Assembly: GCF_900199725.1 (NCBI RefSeq)
Contig: NZ_LT904904.1
Location: 2,742,466 to 2,795,292 of the forward strand
Source: Cytobacillus massiliigabonensis
GTDB taxonomy: Bacteria; Bacillota; Bacilli; Bacillales; Cytobacillaceae
Length of the DNA stretch: 52,827 nucleotides
Direction of reading: 5' to 3'
Below are positions 52,584 to 52,827 of this stretch, one piece after another. The notes below the pieces were generated by a model. The model saw only the letters and a list, made by a program, of their open reading frames with translations, did not search any database and was not told the origin of the DNA. Both the position numbers and the translations under genes were made by a program. Positions within the stretch are counted from its first letter, which is position 1, and every line of letters begins with the position of its first letter.

Positions 52584-52827
52584 AATTTTATTTGCAAGCT
52601 ACCAGATTTTTTTGCGTAAAATGAATTTTATTTGCAATCTACCAGGTTTTTTTGCATAAAATGAATTTTATTTGCAAGCTACCAGGTTTTTTTGCGTAAA
52701 CTGAATTTTATTTGCAAGCTACCAGGTTTTTTGCGTAAACTGAATTTTATTTGCAAGCTACCAGGTTTTTTTGCGTAAACTGAATTTTATTTGCAAGCTA
52801 CCAGGTTTTTTGCATAAAATGAATTTT
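52584..52827. repeat. Tandem array of about 40-bp units, running off the window
   Basis: Six full units and a partial seventh start at 52584, 52624, 52664, 52704, 52743, 52783 and 52822. The 40-bp unit is AATTTTATTTGCAAGCTACC followed by AGGTTTTTTTGCGTAAACTG. Units 4 and 6 have one T fewer (39 bp). Variation: GCG/GCA in the second half, AAATG/AACTG at the junction, one G-to-T in unit 2, and a G-to-A in unit 1. Each junction forms TAAAAtgaaTTTTA-type dyads. A degenerate unit may start near 52556. No spacers exist. It lies upstream of the DUF1989 operon. Confidence 0.92.

Noticed and set aside
52584..52827. Possible CRISPR array
   Set aside because: Units are contiguous with no unique spacers and differ only at a few fixed sites; no cas genes are nearby.

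Overview
The window looks like a chromosomal segment of a low-GC, endospore-forming Bacillaceae. A GerA/GerB/GerC germinant-receptor operon, a SpoIIP-family amidase and a SleB-type cell-wall hydrolase show spore formation. The order yneT-parE-parC-alsT matches the arrangement known from Bacillus subtilis. Codon use, strong Shine-Dalgarno sequences and simple hairpin terminators fit the same group. Genus and species cannot be fixed from the sequence alone.

Layout. (1) 1-1.5 kb: right end of an IS3-family element inserted into the 3' end of a gene whose short surviving tail abuts an intact, probably immunity-type gene. (2) 1.6-6 kb: an unrecognised frameshifted remnant, then the ger operon. (3) 6-11 kb: a decayed accessory stretch with a cobalamin-riboswitch-like aptamer lacking its 3' box and any downstream gene, two paralogous small membrane proteins, a LigB-like DNA ligase pseudogene, a membrane M23-type protein, a LAGLIDADG homing-endonuclease pseudogene and a putative double ribbon-helix-helix protein. 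(4) 11-16.3 kb: SpoIIP-like amidase, YdhK-like lipoprotein, an ISL3-family transposase and a MarR/metallo-beta-lactamase-fold operon with an 18-bp palindromic operator. (5) 16.7-20 kb: an MhqR-like regulator followed by dioxygenase, flavin monooxygenase, a 19-codon micro-ORF and FMN reductase, with a near-consensus MhqR box upstream. (6) 20-32.5 kb: mixed single genes (beta-propeller lipoprotein with a His-rich insert, acetyltransferases, a kinase-like protein, Nudix, ArsR/quinone-oxidoreductase pair, several lipoproteins) and a marR-paiA-paiB operon with two matching palindromes. (7) 33-42 kb: a TetR/MFS efflux pair with three related operators, a DUF3231 protein, a split CopC/CopD pair, glutathione peroxidase, SleB-like hydrolase, a staygreen-family protein and small ORFs. 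(8) 42-52.5 kb: alsT, parC, parE (with a LexA-like box), yneT, and a translationally coupled operon of DUF1989, M20 amidohydrolase and deaminase-type amidohydrolase. (9) 52.58 kb to the end: a tandem array of about 40-bp units that runs off the window.

Most of the interior is a patchwork of one- to four-gene stress, detoxification and efflux modules, each with its own repressor and operator, set between core loci. The observations most worth a second look are the micro-ORF in the MhqR-type operon, the palindromic operators, the IS-disrupted gene beside a putative immunity gene, the orphan riboswitch-like element and the 40-bp tandem array. I see no CRISPR array, no rRNA or tRNA gene, and no intact multi-gene defence system.
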